A DNA stretch of 64,000 nt from Alphaproteobacteria bacterium WMHbin7 (GTDB lineage: Bacteria; Pseudomonadota; Alphaproteobacteria; Rhodospirillales; WMHbin7), in the NCBI GenBank assembly GCA_002753155.1, contig PDZW01000001.1:62001-126000 (forward strand). The letters run 5' to 3'. Every line of letters starts with the position of its first letter. The first letter of the stretch is position 1. The notes under the pieces are model-generated. The model ran no database searches, was not told the origin of the DNA, and worked only from the letters and a program-made list of their open reading frames with translations. Shown here piece after piece: positions 44,452-54,494 of this stretch. The translations under genes and the position numbers were made by a program.

Positions 44452-45501
44452 ATGGCAGATTCAAGATTCTTCGACCGTGTCGGCCCCTTTTCGCTTGAAG
44501 AGCTGGCGCACCTGTCCGGCGCAGGCATCGCTCCTGGCTCATCGCCGAACGTCAAGCTTGCCGATGTGGCGACGCTTGAGACGGCGGGACCCCAGGACGT
44601 CGTTTTTCTGATCGAGCGCAAGCTGAAGGATGCTCTTGCTTCGTCCAAGGCCGGAGCCTGCATTCTATCCCCTCAATTGAGCGGCCTTGCCCCTTCGGGC
44701 ATGGCGGTTCTGATCCATCCCGATCCCAAGCGGGCCTTTGCCCTGATCTCTCAGGCCTTCTACCCGCAGGCGGCTCCCAGGCCGGGCATCGCTGCTTCGG
44801 CGGTGGTTGACCCAACAGCCCGCATCGGTGCCGGATCATGCATTGAAGCGGGCGTTGTCATTGGCCCCCATGCGGTTTTGGGCGAGCGCGTCCATGTCGG
44901 CCCCAATGCCGTTCTTGGTCGCGGCGTCACGGTCGGCGACGACAGCCGCATCGGCCCTTTGGTGTCGCTGCAATGTTGCGATATCGGCAAGCGCGTTCTG
45001 CTTCATCCCGGTGTCGCCATTGGTCAGGATGGTTATGGCTTTGCGGCTTCGCGCGACGGCCATCATGTCAAGCTGCCGCAAATGGGGCGCGTGCTTATTT
45101 CCGACGATGTCGAGATCGGCGCCAACACTACCATCGATCGCGGCGCCTCGGGCGATACGGTGATCGGCCCCCATACCAAGATCGACAATCTGGTTCAGAT
45201 CGGCCACAACGTGCGCACCGGCCTTGGCTGCGGCATCACAGCGCAGGTAGGCATTTCGGGCAGCACCACGATCGGCGATCTGTCGCTTTTGTACGGTCAG
45301 GTAGGGGTGGCGGATCATAGCCGCATCGGTTCCGGCGTTACCATTCTGGCCAGAAGCGGCGTGCAGGGCTTTGTTCCCGATGGGGCCACTTATATGGGCT
45401 ATCCTGCGGTCGAGATGCGCGAATATCTGCGCCTGCACAAATTTCTTTTGCGTGAATCGCGCCGTTCGGCAGCCAATAAGAAAAGCACGGACGGCGAATA
45501 G
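44452..45501 (+). CDS. lpxD: UDP-3-O-acylglucosamine N-acyltransferase
   Basis: A 349-residue left-handed beta-helix acyltransferase. The N-terminal uridine-binding domain (about 1-105) precedes hexapeptide repeats (about 115-300), with the catalytic His region in [20 protein letters not shown]. It adds the N-linked acyl chain in lipid A synthesis. It stands between skp and fabZ, the standard order. Confidence 0.95.
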   Translation: MADSRFFDRVGPFSLEELAHLSGAGIAPGSSPNVKLADVATLETAGPQDVVFLIERKLKDALASSKAGACILSPQLSGLAPSGMAVLIHPDPKRAFALISQAFYPQAAPRPGIAASAVVDPTARIGAGSCIEAGVVIGPHAVLGERVHVGPNAVLGRGVTVGDDSRIGPLVSLQCCDIGKRVLLHPGVAIGQDGYGFAASRDGHHVKLPQMGRVLISDDVEIGANTTIDRGASGDTVIGPHTKIDNLVQIGHNVRTGLGCGITAQVGISGSTTIGDLSLLYGQVGVADHSRIGSGVTILARSGVQGFVPDGATYMGYPAVEMREYLRLHKFLLRESRRSAANKKSTDGE

Positions 45502-45527
45502 ACGGACAATTTGAAGGAGGCTTTGGG

Positions 45528-45989
45528 ATGACCGAGACGGCGACAGAAGGACGCGTGATTGACATCAACCGCATCGTTCAGATGATTCCGCACCGTTATC
45601 CGTTTCTTCTGGTGGATCGGGTGATCGATTTGGTTCCCGACAAGAGTGCGACTGGAATCAAGAATGTAACGGTGAATGAGCCCTTTTTTCCCGGCCATTT
45701 TCCTTCGCGACCGATCATGCCGGGCGTGCTGATCATCGAAAGCATGGCGCAGACGGCGGCCGTGCTGGTGGTCGAGACGCTGGGACCCAATTCCGAAGGC
45801 AAGCTGGTCTATTTCATGTCGGTCGAAGAGGCGCGTTTTAGAAAGCCTGTCGGACCCGGCGATCAGTTGAAGATTCATGTGACCAAGGAACGTTCCAGGG
45901 GCAATGTCTGGAAGTTTCGCGCCGAAGCCAAAGTCGATGGTCAGTTGATGGCGGAAGCCACTTATACCGCCATGATCGTGGATAATTGA
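45528..45989 (+). CDS. fabZ: 3-hydroxyacyl-ACP dehydratase FabZ
   Basis: A 153-residue hotdog dehydratase. The catalytic pair is His57 ([16 protein letters not shown]) and Glu71 (IIESMAQ), with [10 protein letters not shown] before it. It supplies acyl chains for membrane lipids and competes with the lipid A enzymes for hydroxyacyl-ACP. AAGGAGG precedes the ATG. lpxA starts 3 bases later. Confidence 0.96.
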   Translation: MTETATEGRVIDINRIVQMIPHRYPFLLVDRVIDLVPDKSATGIKNVTVNEPFFPGHFPSRPIMPGVLIIESMAQTAAVLVVETLGPNSEGKLVYFMSVEEARFRKPVGPGDQLKIHVTKERSRGNVWKFRAEAKVDGQLMAEATYTAMIVDN

Positions 45990-45992
45990 GCA

Positions 45993-46811
45993 ATGGCTGA
46001 CATTCACGCAACTGCCGTCGTCGATTCCAAGGCGAAGCTGGCGGCTACGGTCAAGATCGGCCCCTTCTGTTTGGTTGGCCCCGATGTCGAGCTTTCCGAT
46101 GATGTCGAGCTGGTTGCTCATGTCGTCGTGGGCGGGCGCACCAAGATCGGCCCCAAGACGCGCATTTTCCCCTTCGCCTCGATCGGCCTGCAGCCGCAGG
46201 ATCTGAAATACAAGGGCGAGCCCAGCGAGCTGATCGTGGGGGCCAACAATCAGATACGCGAGCATGTGACGATGAATCCCGGCACAGAGGGTGGCGGCAT
46301 GATCACCCGTGTTGGCGACGATTGCCTGTTCATGATGAGCTCGCATGTCGCTCACGACTGCGTGGTTGGCAATAGCGTGATTCTTGCCAACAACGCGACT
46401 TTGGCCGGTCATGTCCATGTCGGCGATTTCTCGGTGCTGGGCGGTCTTTGTGCCGTGCATCAATTCGTTCGCATCGGTCGTCACGCCATGATCGGCGGCA
46501 TGAGCGGGGTCGAGAACGACATCATTCCCTATGGCGCCGTTATGGGCAACCGAGCCTATCTCTCGGGCCTTAATCTTATCGGCATGAAGCGTCGGGGAAT
46601 TTCCAGGGACGATATCCACGCGCTGCGCAATGCCTATCGCGTTCTTTTCAGCCAGGAAGGCACCATGGCCGAGCGCTTGGCCGACGTGGCGGAACTGTTC
46701 AAGGATGTGGCCTGCGTGATGGAGATCGTCGATTTCATCCGCGCCGATTCCTCGCGCGCCGTCTGCCAGCCGAATTGGGAGAATGTCCCAGGCACGCCGA
46801 CGGCCACCTGA
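45993..46811 (+). CDS. lpxA: UDP-N-acetylglucosamine O-acyltransferase
   Basis: A 272-residue hexapeptide-repeat trimer subunit, first enzyme of lipid A synthesis. The beta-helix occupies about 1-190, with the catalytic His region MMSSHVAHDCVVGN and GGLCAVHQFVRIG following. The C-terminal helical domain is normal in length. It is followed by lpxI with one base between. Confidence 0.95.
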   Translation: MADIHATAVVDSKAKLAATVKIGPFCLVGPDVELSDDVELVAHVVVGGRTKIGPKTRIFPFASIGLQPQDLKYKGEPSELIVGANNQIREHVTMNPGTEGGGMITRVGDDCLFMMSSHVAHDCVVGNSVILANNATLAGHVHVGDFSVLGGLCAVHQFVRIGRHAMIGGMSGVENDIIPYGAVMGNRAYLSGLNLIGMKRRGISRDDIHALRNAYRVLFSQEGTMAERLADVAELFKDVACVMEIVDFIRADSSRAVCQPNWENVPGTPTAT

Positions 46812-46812
46812 C

Positions 46813-47634
46813 ATGTTGCCCAAGCTCGGCATCGTCGCAGGTTCCGGCAGATTGCCGGTTCTTGTGGCGTCGGCAGCACGGGCTACTGGCCGCGAGGTTT
46901 TTCTGCTGGCTATCGAGGGCCATGCCGATCCTGCCTTCGTCGCCACCTCGCATTTGCCCCATGTCTGGGTTCGTCTGGGAGCCGCCGGGCAGGGCTTCGA
47001 GGCTTTGCGCACCGCCGGTGTTGTCGATGTCGTGATGGCGGGTGCGGTGCGCCGCCCCAGCTTAAAGGAACTGGCCCCGGATCTGCGCGCTGCGAAATTC
47101 TTCGCCCGCGTTGGTTTCGCCGCCCTGGGCGACGATGGCTTGCTTTCCGGCGTGATCAAGGAATTTGAATCCGAAGGTTTCAAGGTGCTGGGGGCCGACG
47201 AGATTCTGGCAAGCCTGCTGGCAAGGCAGGGCGCTTACGGCGTTCATCGCCCCGACGAACAGGCGGAGGCCGACATCAGACACGGCGTCAAGGTCGCCAA
47301 GGCGCTGGGTGCCGTCGATGTCGGGCAGGCGGTGGTCGTTCAACAGGGATTGGTGCTGGGAGTCGAGGCCATCGAGGGCACCGAGGCTTTGCTGGCCCGC
47401 GTGGCCGGGTTGAAGCGCGACGGGCTTGGAGGCGTGCTGGTCAAGACGGTAAAGCCAGGACAGGAAAAACGGATCGACTTGCCCGCCATTGGCCCCGACA
47501 CGGTTTCCCAGGCCGCTGCGGCGGGGCTTCGGGGCATTGCCGTCGAGACCAAAGCTGCGCTTGTTCTTGACGAGACCGTCTTGATTGAAACGGCGGACCG
47601 GCTGGGCCTGTTCGTTGTCGGCGTTGCGCCATGA
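46813..47634 (+). CDS. lpxI: UDP-2,3-diacylglucosamine pyrophosphatase LpxI
   Basis: A 273-residue LpxI (former DUF1009), the alphaproteobacterial alternative to LpxH. Visible blocks are LGIVAGSGRLPVLVASAA at the start, AGAVRRPSLKELAPD, KVAKALGAVDVGQAVVVQQG and the C-terminal GPDTVSQAAAAGLRG. It cleaves UDP-diacylglucosamine to lipid X in the cytosol. The start at 46813 gives the family N-terminus; an in-frame 46783 start overlaps lpxA. It overlaps lpxB by ATGA. Confidence 0.92.
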   Translation: MLPKLGIVAGSGRLPVLVASAARATGREVFLLAIEGHADPAFVATSHLPHVWVRLGAAGQGFEALRTAGVVDVVMAGAVRRPSLKELAPDLRAAKFFARVGFAALGDDGLLSGVIKEFESEGFKVLGADEILASLLARQGAYGVHRPDEQAEADIRHGVKVAKALGAVDVGQAVVVQQGLVLGVEAIEGTEALLARVAGLKRDGLGGVLVKTVKPGQEKRIDLPAIGPDTVSQAAAAGLRGIAVETKAALVLDETVLIETADRLGLFVVGVAP

Positions 47635-48779
47635 GACTGTTTGTGGTCGCAGGCGAGCCTTCGGGCGATTTCCTGGCGGCGCGCCTGATGACGGCCTTGA
47701 AGCAACAGTTGGGCGGTAGTGTCGAATTTTCCGGCGTCGGCGGCGAGAACATGGCGGCCCAAGGCTTGGAAAGCCTGTTTCCGATTGCAGATTTGGCGGT
47801 GATGGGGTTGGTCGAGGTGCTGCCGCGTCTGCCCCTGATTCTAAAGCGGCTCGATCAGACTTTGGCCGCCATCGAGCGCTTCCAGCCCCACGGCGTTATC
47901 ACCATCGATTCCTGGGGCTTTACCGGAAGGGTCGCCCGAGCCCTGAAACAGAAGGGCTCGCCCATTCCCCGCATTCATTACGTCGCCCCCATGGTTTGGG
48001 CCTGGAAAGAGGGGCGCGCCAAGGCGGTGGCCGAACGCGTCGACCGCCTGCTCACCTTGTTTTCGCACGAGCTTCCTTATTTCCAGCGCTATGGGCTCGA
48101 TACAGTCTGTGTTGGGCATCCGGTCATTGAAAGCGGGGCTGATCTGGGCAATGCCGATGCGTTCAGGCAGCGTCACGGGCTGGCCTTTGATGTGCCTTTG
48201 CTGGCCGTGCTGCCTGGAAGCCGATCCGGCGAGATCAAGCGCCTGCTGCCTGTGTTCGAACAGGCTGTTCGGCGCATCAGGAATGTCTATCCGGATTTGG
48301 TGGTGCTGGTGCCGACGGTGGATACGGTGGCGGATGCGGTGTCTGCCGCCGTTGCCAGATGGGATGTTCCATCCTTGGTCCTGCGCGGCCCAGAGGAAAA
48401 ATACGATGCCTTCGCGGCCAGCCGGGCCGCTCTGGCGGCGTCCGGTACGGTGGCGCTGGAACTGGCCTTGGCGGGCCTGCCCCATGTCGTTGCCTATAAG
48501 CTCAATCCCATTACCATCATGGCCGCACGGCGCCTGTTCAAGGTGCCCTACATCAATCTGTCCAATCTGCTTTTGGAAAAGCGGGCCGTTCCAGAATTGA
48601 TTCAGGAAGACTGCACGCCCGAACGTTTGTCAGCCGAGGTGCTTGCTCTGATGGAAGAGGGGAGTGCTCGAAGCCACATGAAGATGGATTTGGAAGAGGC
48701 GATGCTGCGCCTGGGGCTGGGCGGCGAATCGCCCAGTGCTCGAGCCGCCAAAGCCGTGTTGGAGGTTGTTCGCTCATGA
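47631..48779 (+). CDS. lpxB: Lipid A disaccharide synthase
   Basis: A 382-residue GT19 glycosyltransferase. The start VVAGEPSGDFLAARLM and the blocks GFTGRVARALK, YVAPMVWAWKEGRAK, FVGHP-like CVGHPVIESG and LPGSRSGEIKRLLPVF are family signatures. It joins lipid X to UDP-diacylglucosamine. It overlaps lpxI upstream and gloA downstream by ATGA. Confidence 0.94.
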   Translation: MRLFVVAGEPSGDFLAARLMTALKQQLGGSVEFSGVGGENMAAQGLESLFPIADLAVMGLVEVLPRLPLILKRLDQTLAAIERFQPHGVITIDSWGFTGRVARALKQKGSPIPRIHYVAPMVWAWKEGRAKAVAERVDRLLTLFSHELPYFQRYGLDTVCVGHPVIESGADLGNADAFRQRHGLAFDVPLLAVLPGSRSGEIKRLLPVFEQAVRRIRNVYPDLVVLVPTVDTVADAVSAAVARWDVPSLVLRGPEEKYDAFAASRAALAASGTVALELALAGLPHVVAYKLNPITIMAARRLFKVPYINLSNLLLEKRAVPELIQEDCTPERLSAEVLALMEEGSARSHMKMDLEEAMLRLGLGGESPSARAAKAVLEVVRS

Positions 48780-49171
48780 GCCAGTTTCGTTTTCTGCACA
48801 CCATGATCCGCGTTTTCGATCTGAAGAAATCCTTGGACTTCTATACGCGCCTTCTGGGTATGACGTTGTTGCGCCAGTCCGACTATCCCGAGGGGCGCTT
48901 CACCCTGGCATTCGTGGGTTATGGGTCGGAAGAGCAGAGCACGGTGTTGGAGCTTACCCATAATTGGGACCAGGCGGAGCCTTATCTGATCGGCACGGGG
49001 TTCGGACATCTGGCGTTGGGTGTTTCGGATATCTACGCCACCTGCGAAGCCCTGGCGGGTGAGGGCGTCAAGATCACGCGCCCGCCCGGGCCGATGAAAC
49101 ACGGCAGCACCGTCATCGCCTTCATCGAAGATCCCGATGGTTATAAGATCGAACTGATTGAACGCGGTTAG
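48776..49171 (+). CDS. gloA: Lactoylglutathione lyase (glyoxalase I)
   Basis: A 131-residue glyoxalase I with the zinc ligands visible: His (FLHTMIRVFDL), Glu (STVLELTHNW), His (GFGHLALGV) and Glu (YKIELIERG). It isomerises the methylglyoxal-glutathione adduct. It is coupled to lpxB by an ATGA overlap, an unexpected partner for a lipid A gene. Confidence 0.92.
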   Translation: MSQFRFLHTMIRVFDLKKSLDFYTRLLGMTLLRQSDYPEGRFTLAFVGYGSEEQSTVLELTHNWDQAEPYLIGTGFGHLALGVSDIYATCEALAGEGVKITRPPGPMKHGSTVIAFIEDPDGYKIELIERG

Positions 49172-49362
49172 AATTTCCCGCCATTCGCCCAGAAGGCGCT
49201 GAGAGCCAAGAGAGCCAGCAGAGAAATCGCTGCAATCCGTTTCAGCAACAATCCCGAGCCTGCTCGATTGTCGTTGGCGGGCCTTAGGAAGATGCCACGG
49301 AACGGCGGGGGACGATGCGTCCCCCGCCGGTTCTTCTGGCCGTGACGGGACTTTTCCCCCAC
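49168..49362 (-). CDS. Possible small single-span membrane protein
   Basis: A 64-codon frame between the convergent genes gloA and gltA. The C-terminal half (KRIAAISLLALLALSAFW) is a plausible membrane helix, and the PANDN motif before it occurs in small alphaproteobacterial proteins. The N-terminal third overlaps a strong hairpin at 49304-49328 and may not be translated; a shorter start is possible. It overlaps the gloA stop by four bases. Low certainty. Confidence 0.3.
   Translation of the reverse strand: MGEKSRHGQKNRRGTHRPPPFRGIFLRPANDNRAGSGLLLKRIAAISLLALLALSAFWANGGKF
49304..49328. terminator. Strong hairpin between gloA and gltA
   Basis: A perfect 11-pair stem (arm GGCGGGGGACG, loop ATG) 44 bases beyond the gltA stop. 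No clear T-run follows on either strand, so it is a possible bidirectional terminator or mRNA-stabilising hairpin rather than a classical one. Confidence 0.45.
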
Positions 49363-49371
49363 GTCCAGCTC

Positions 49372-50679
49372 TTACGGACGCTTGTTGAGCGGCACGAAAT
49401 CACGCTTGGGGGCGCCCATGTAAAGCTGGCGCGGCCGCCCGATCTTCTGATCCGTGTCTTCGATCATCTCGTTCCACTGTGCCACCCAGCCCACGGTGCG
49501 GGCCAAGGCGAACAGGCTGGTGAACATGCTGGTGGGAATGCCCATGGCGCGGAAGATGATGCCCGAATAGAAGTCGACATTGGGATAGAGCTTCTTCTCG
49601 ATGAAGTATTCATCCGAAAGGGCGATGCGTTCCAGCTCCATGGCCAGCTTCAGCAAGGGATCGTCATGCATGTCCAACTCGTCCAGCACTTCCTTGCAGG
49701 TGCGCTGCATGATCTTGGCCCTGGGATCGTAATTCTTGTAGACCCGGTGCCCGAATCCCATCAGGCGGAAATTGTCGTCCTTGTCCTTGGCGCGCTTGAT
49801 GTATTCGGGAATGTGATCGATCGAGCCGATTTCCTGCAGCATGGCCAGAACGGCTTCGTTGGCGCCGCCATGGGCGGGGCCCCACAGCGAGGCGATACCG
49901 GCGGCGATGCAGGCAAAGGGATTGGCGCCCGACGATCCGGCCAGACGCACGGTCGAGGTCGAAGCGTTCTGTTCGTGATCGGCATGCAAGATCAGAATGC
50001 GGTCCATCGCCTTGGCCAGAATCGGGCTGACCTTGTATTCCTCGCAAGGGGTGGCGAACATCATGTGCAGGAAATTCTCGCTATAGCCCATCGAGTTCTT
50101 GGGATACATGAAGGGCTGGCCCAGCGCGTATTTATAGGCCCAGGCGATGATGGTCGGCATCTTGGCGATCAGCCGGTGCTGCGCGATCATGCGGTCCTTG
50201 GGCAGATGAATGTCGATGCTGTCGTGGTAGAAGGCGGCCATCGATCCCACCACGGCGCACAGAACCGCCATGGGGTGCGAATCGCGCCTGAAACCGCGAT
50301 AGAAGAAGTTGATCTGCTCATGCACCATCGAATGATAGGTGATGGCCTTGATGAAATCGGCCTTCTCCTTGACGTTGGGAAGCTCGCCCTTCAACAGCAG
50401 ATAGGCCACTTCCATGAAGTCGGAATGTTCGGCCAACTGGTCGATGGGATAGCCGCGATGCAACAGCACGCCCTCATCGCCATCGATATAGGTGATGGTT
50501 GATTTGCAGCTTCCGGTCGAGGTGAAGCCGGGATCGTAGGTGAAGAGGTCCATCTGGCTGTAAAGCGAACGGATGTCCATCACCTTGGGACCGATCGTTC
50601 CCGAGTGAAGGGGGAAATCGACCTGTTTTCCGGTCGAGTTGTTGGTGACGGTGACGGTCTCTTTGGTGCTGGCGCTCAT
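49372..50679 (-). CDS. gltA: Citrate synthase (type II)
   Basis: A 435-residue hexameric-type citrate synthase. Catalytic regions are visible: [26 protein letters not shown] (His) and [16 protein letters not shown] (His), with a late Asp/Arg region. It condenses acetyl-CoA and oxaloacetate. It lies 42 bases downstream of gltX on the same strand; the start at 50679 has AAAAAGATG-like sequence with weak ribosome binding site. Confidence 0.96.
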   Translation of the reverse strand: MSASTKETVTVTNNSTGKQVDFPLHSGTIGPKVMDIRSLYSQMDLFTYDPGFTSTGSCKSTITYIDGDEGVLLHRGYPIDQLAEHSDFMEVAYLLLKGELPNVKEKADFIKAITYHSMVHEQINFFYRGFRRDSHPMAVLCAVVGSMAAFYHDSIDIHLPKDRMIAQHRLIAKMPTIIAWAYKYALGQPFMYPKNSMGYSENFLHMMFATPCEEYKVSPILAKAMDRILILHADHEQNASTSTVRLAGSSGANPFACIAAGIASLWGPAHGGANEAVLAMLQEIGSIDHIPEYIKRAKDKDDNFRLMGFGHRVYKNYDPRAKIMQRTCKEVLDELDMHDDPLLKLAMELERIALSDEYFIEKKLYPNVDFYSGIIFRAMGIPTSMFTSLFALARTVGWVAQWNEMIEDTDQKIGRPRQLYMGAPKRDFVPLNKRP

Positions 50680-50721
50680 CTTTTTTTATCCATCTTCCAG
50701 AGGTGGCGGTTGGTGAATGCT

Positions 50722-52149
50722 TCAGGACGACGTGCGTATTTCCTTCAAGGCTGAGACGAAACGGTTTTGGCATTCCAAGGCGCCCAGGATTTCCATCACC
50801 TCGAAGATCGGCGGTGACGTGGTCGATCCGGTCAGGGCGGCGCGCAGGGGCTGGGCGATGTCGCCAAGCTTCAGTCCCGTTTCTTCGGAATAGATGCGGG
50901 CCAGATTTTCCAATCCATGGCGCTCGAAGGCGGGCAGTTCGTAGGCGCGTTCCAAAAAGGCGTCGAGTGCTAGGGCCTTCTCGGCTTCCGCAAGCGGTTG
51001 AAGAGCCTTCAGCGCTTTGGCGTCGAAGGCGGGGCGCAAGGCGTAAAAACGAGCACTCTCGGCAAGATCGCAAAGCGATTTGGCGCGTTCCTTCAACCCT
51101 GCCATGCCCGCGGTAAGGCGCCCCCGATCCTGCCCTGAGAGGGCCTGTCCCAGGCTTTTCTCGATCAGAGGGACGATAAGCTCGACCAAGCGCTCGTCCG
51201 AGGCGTCGCGCAGATAATGCCCGTTCAGGCTGGTCAGCTTGGTCATGTCGAAGCGGGCGGGCGAGCGGCCCACATTTTCCAGATTGAACCAGGCGATGGC
51301 CTGCTCGGTGGAAATGATCTCGTCGTCGCCATGGCTCCAGCCCAGGCGCAAGAGGTAATTGCGCATGGCTTCGGGCAGGAAACCCATGTCGCGGTAAGCC
51401 TCGACGCCAAGTGCTCCGTGCCGCTTGGACAATTTGGCGCCGTCGGGTCCGTGAATCAGCGGGATATGGCCGAAGGCGGGCGGCGCCCATCCCATGGCCT
51501 TGTAGATTTGATATTGGCGGAAGGTATTGGTGAGGTGGTCGTCGCCCCGGATGACGTGGGTGACCTCCATGTCGTGATCGTCCACCACCACCGACAGCAT
51601 ATAGGTCGGCGTGCCATCGGCGCGCAGCAGCACCATGTCGTCCAACTGGCCGTTGGCAACCCGCACTTCGCCCTGCACAAGATCGGGCACCACGGTTTCG
51701 CCCTCGCGGGGCGCCTTGATGCGAATGACCGGCGGAACCCCCTCTGGGGCATCAGAGGGATCGCGGTCGCGCCAGCGTCCGTCATAGCCCATGGGGCGGC
51801 CCTCAGCCTTGGCCTTCTCGCGCATCTCGGCCAGTTCTTCCTGCGAGCAATAGCAGCGATAGGCCTTGCCCTCGGCCAGAAGCTTGAGAGCCACTTCGGC
51901 ATGGCGCGCTGCCCTGGAAAACTGCATGACGGGGTCGCCGTCCCATTCCAGCCCCAGCCACCTTAAGCCCTCGAAGATCTTGCTGACGGCATCCTCGGTC
52001 GAGCGGGCGCGGTCGGTATCCTCGATGCGTAGCCGAAAGACGCCTCCGTGATGGCGCGCGAACAGCCAGGAGAACAGTGCCGTGCGGGCCCCGCCGATAT
52101 GCAGATAGCCGGTGGGCGAGGGGGCAAAACGGGTAACGACCTTGCTCAT
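50722..52149 (-). CDS. gltX: Glutamyl-tRNA synthetase
   Basis: A 475-residue class I aminoacyl-tRNA synthetase. It has the HIGH-type motif in [16 protein letters not shown] and the KMSKS-type motif in [13 protein letters not shown], with the anticodon-binding alpha-helical cage at the C-terminus. It charges tRNA-Glu (and possibly tRNA-Gln in organisms using the amidotransferase route). It is divergent from comEC with about 120 bases between and is followed by gltA. Confidence 0.96.
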   Translation of the reverse strand: MSKVVTRFAPSPTGYLHIGGARTALFSWLFARHHGGVFRLRIEDTDRARSTEDAVSKIFEGLRWLGLEWDGDPVMQFSRAARHAEVALKLLAEGKAYRCYCSQEELAEMREKAKAEGRPMGYDGRWRDRDPSDAPEGVPPVIRIKAPREGETVVPDLVQGEVRVANGQLDDMVLLRADGTPTYMLSVVVDDHDMEVTHVIRGDDHLTNTFRQYQIYKAMGWAPPAFGHIPLIHGPDGAKLSKRHGALGVEAYRDMGFLPEAMRNYLLRLGWSHGDDEIISTEQAIAWFNLENVGRSPARFDMTKLTSLNGHYLRDASDERLVELIVPLIEKSLGQALSGQDRGRLTAGMAGLKERAKSLCDLAESARFYALRPAFDAKALKALQPLAEAEKALALDAFLERAYELPAFERHGLENLARIYSEETGLKLGDIAQPLRAALTGSTTSPPIFEVMEILGALECQNRFVSALKEIRTSS

Positions 52150-52270
52150 GGAAATGGATCGGTTCCTTCAAAAGGGTCATACTGGTTGCGGAGGGGGGCG
52201 ACCTCTCCCTTGGGGTGGCTTTTGGCTCACCCGGTGGATATCTCTACCATATTCATTGAGCGGTTGCAGC

Positions 52271-54493
52271 ATGAGCCTTGAGGGGAATGTTTCTTTATCG
52301 GAAGTCGGCAAATGGGGTGCCCTTGACGTAGCGGCAAGGAGGGTTTGCGAGCTTGTCGCCGCTCAATTTCTGGCCGAGCGCGACCGTTGGCCTCTCTGGC
52401 TGCCCGTCCTGGCGGGGGTAGGTATCCTTCTCTATTTCGCGTCTGCTTTTGAACCTGCCCCTTTGCCCCTGCTCCTGGGATTAGGGGGGCTGCTTCTGGC
52501 AGCGATCCCGGCCCGGCAGCATCCTGGCCTTCTGCTGACCCTGGCGATGGGAGGGGCCGTTCTGGCCGGGTTTGCCGCCGCCAGTTTAAGGGCAGAATGG
52601 GTGGCGGCTCCGGCTCTCGATCATCCCTTGCGCTTTGCCAAGGTGACCGGCGAGGTGGCCGAGATGGAGCCCCTGGCCCAAGGCGGTGTTCGCGTGGTGC
52701 TGGAGAGGATAAGCATCGAGCGACTTGAACCTGAGAGGACACCATCGCGCATCCGCCTGCGCCTGCCCGCCAAGGCGCCCCCCTTGGTGCCTGGCAACCG
52801 CATCCGTCTCTATGCCAGTCTGATGCCGCCCGGCGGCCCGGCCTTGCCGGGCGGCTTCGATTTTGCCCGACAGGCCTGGTTCCAGCGTTTGGGGGCCATT
52901 GGCTATGGCATGGGCTCGGTCGAGCTTTTGGAACCCCTGCCCGAAGGAACCAGCCTGATCGATGGGTTTCGCCGCCGCCTCTCGGCCCTGCGCTATGCCA
53001 TGACCTTGCGCATTCAGTCCTTGTTGCCGGGCGATACGGGGGCGGTGGCCTCGGCCCTGATCACCGGGGGCGAGCGGGCGGTATCGCTTCCTCTGCTGAA
53101 AGCCTATCGCGATTCCGGCCTGGCCCATCTTCTGTCCATCTCGGGCCTGCATATGACGCTGGTGGCGGGCCTGGTCTTCGTGGGCTTGAGGGCGCTTCTG
53201 GCCCTCATCGGCCCCTTGGCGCTCAATTATCCCATCAAGAAATGGACGGCGCTGGGGGCTCTGCTGGCGACCTTGTTCTATCTGCTGGTTTCGGGCGCTT
53301 TCGTGCCCACCCAGCGCAGCTTTCTGATGACCGGGCTGGTGCTTCTGGGCGTCGTTCTGGATCGCCAGGCCATCTCGCTACGCTTGGTCGCCTGGGCCGC
53401 TCTGGCGATTCTGCTGACCCAGCCGGAAAGCCTGCTGGGGGCCAGCTTTCAGATGAGCTTCGCCGCCGTGCTGGCATTGGTTTCGATATACGAACTGACC
53501 AGTCGTCCGATGACGGCCTGGCGCCGTCAGGGCGGCTGGTGGCGGGGTTTTCTGCTTTATCTGGCGGGCCTGGCTCTCTCCTCCCTGATCGCAGGGCTGG
53601 CCACAGCACCCTTCGCTATCGAGAACTTCAACCGCTTCAATCCCTATGGGCTGGCCTCCAACATGCTGGCCGTGCCGATTTCGGGCGTGCTGGTCATGCC
53701 GGCCGCCCTGATCGGTGTTCTCTTGATGCCGCTGGGCCTCGAGCATCTGGCCCTGGTGCCGATGGGCTGGGGAGTCGATCTGATCAATGTGGTGGCGGTC
53801 AAGGTGGCAGGCTGGCAAGGCGCTGGAATCGCCGTTCCTTCCTTTCCGCACTTAGGCTTTGCCCTGCTCGTTCTGGGCGGGCTGTGGCTGTTGCTGATGA
53901 AAACCGGGTGGCGGCTTCTGGGCCTTATCGGCATCTTCTATGCGCTGTTGTCGCTGTCACAGGCGCGCCTGCCCGATCTGTTGATCGATGGCGGGCCGGG
54001 GCTGGTGGCGCTGCGCCTCGATAACGGGCGCGTGGTTATGACGCCGGGTTTGCGCGAACCGGTTACCCGTGAAGCCTGGCGTCGCCATCTGGCCCTGGAG
54101 GAGGATGAGGCGGAACCCCTGGCCGATGGGGCGGGCGAGGGGGCCTTAGCCTGCGATGCGCTGTCCTGCCGGGCCGTGGTCAAGGGGGTTCAAATCGCGC
54201 TGGCGCACCGGCCCGAAGCCCTGATCGAGGATTGCGCCAAGGCGACCCTGCTGATTGCGCCCTTTCTGGTGCCGAAAGGTTCTTGTGATGGCGCCCAGGT
54301 GATTGACCGGCTGAGTCGCTTGAAGAAGGGGCCTCACGCCGTTTGGCTGAGCGAGGGAAAGATCGAGCGCATCGAGAGTGTTGGAGAAAGAAGCAGCCAA
54401 CGGCCCTGGACCGTGCAACGACCATCTTCCCGGCGGTCAAAACCAGTGCCCCCAGCCGATGGAGACGAAGCCGACGGGGAAGCGGAGGGCTGA
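52271..54493 (+). CDS. comEC: ComEC/Rec2-family DNA uptake channel protein
   Basis: A 740-residue polytopic membrane protein. It has an N-terminal DUF4131-type OB region (about 60-250) and the Competence domain with HLLSISGLHMTLVAG (about 295) and many membrane helices to about 590. The C-terminal part (about 600-740) starts like a metallo-beta-lactamase segment (LLIDGGPGLVALRLDNG), but I do not see the HxHxDH metal site, so the nuclease-like domain is degenerate or absent. Role: import of single-stranded DNA. The ATG at 52271 was chosen over 52112, which lies inside the gltX start region. Confidence 0.85.
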   Translation: MSLEGNVSLSEVGKWGALDVAARRVCELVAAQFLAERDRWPLWLPVLAGVGILLYFASAFEPAPLPLLLGLGGLLLAAIPARQHPGLLLTLAMGGAVLAGFAAASLRAEWVAAPALDHPLRFAKVTGEVAEMEPLAQGGVRVVLERISIERLEPERTPSRIRLRLPAKAPPLVPGNRIRLYASLMPPGGPALPGGFDFARQAWFQRLGAIGYGMGSVELLEPLPEGTSLIDGFRRRLSALRYAMTLRIQSLLPGDTGAVASALITGGERAVSLPLLKAYRDSGLAHLLSISGLHMTLVAGLVFVGLRALLALIGPLALNYPIKKWTALGALLATLFYLLVSGAFVPTQRSFLMTGLVLLGVVLDRQAISLRLVAWAALAILLTQPESLLGASFQMSFAAVLALVSIYELTSRPMTAWRRQGGWWRGFLLYLAGLALSSLIAGLATAPFAIENFNRFNPYGLASNMLAVPISGVLVMPAALIGVLLMPLGLEHLALVPMGWGVDLINVVAVKVAGWQGAGIAVPSFPHLGFALLVLGGLWLLLMKTGWRLLGLIGIFYALLSLSQARLPDLLIDGGPGLVALRLDNGRVVMTPGLREPVTREAWRRHLALEEDEAEPLADGAGEGALACDALSCRAVVKGVQIALAHRPEALIEDCAKATLLIAPFLVPKGSCDGAQVIDRLSRLKKGPHAVWLSEGKIERIESVGERSSQRPWTVQRPSSRRSKPVPPADGDEADGEAEG

Positions 54494-54494
54494 T

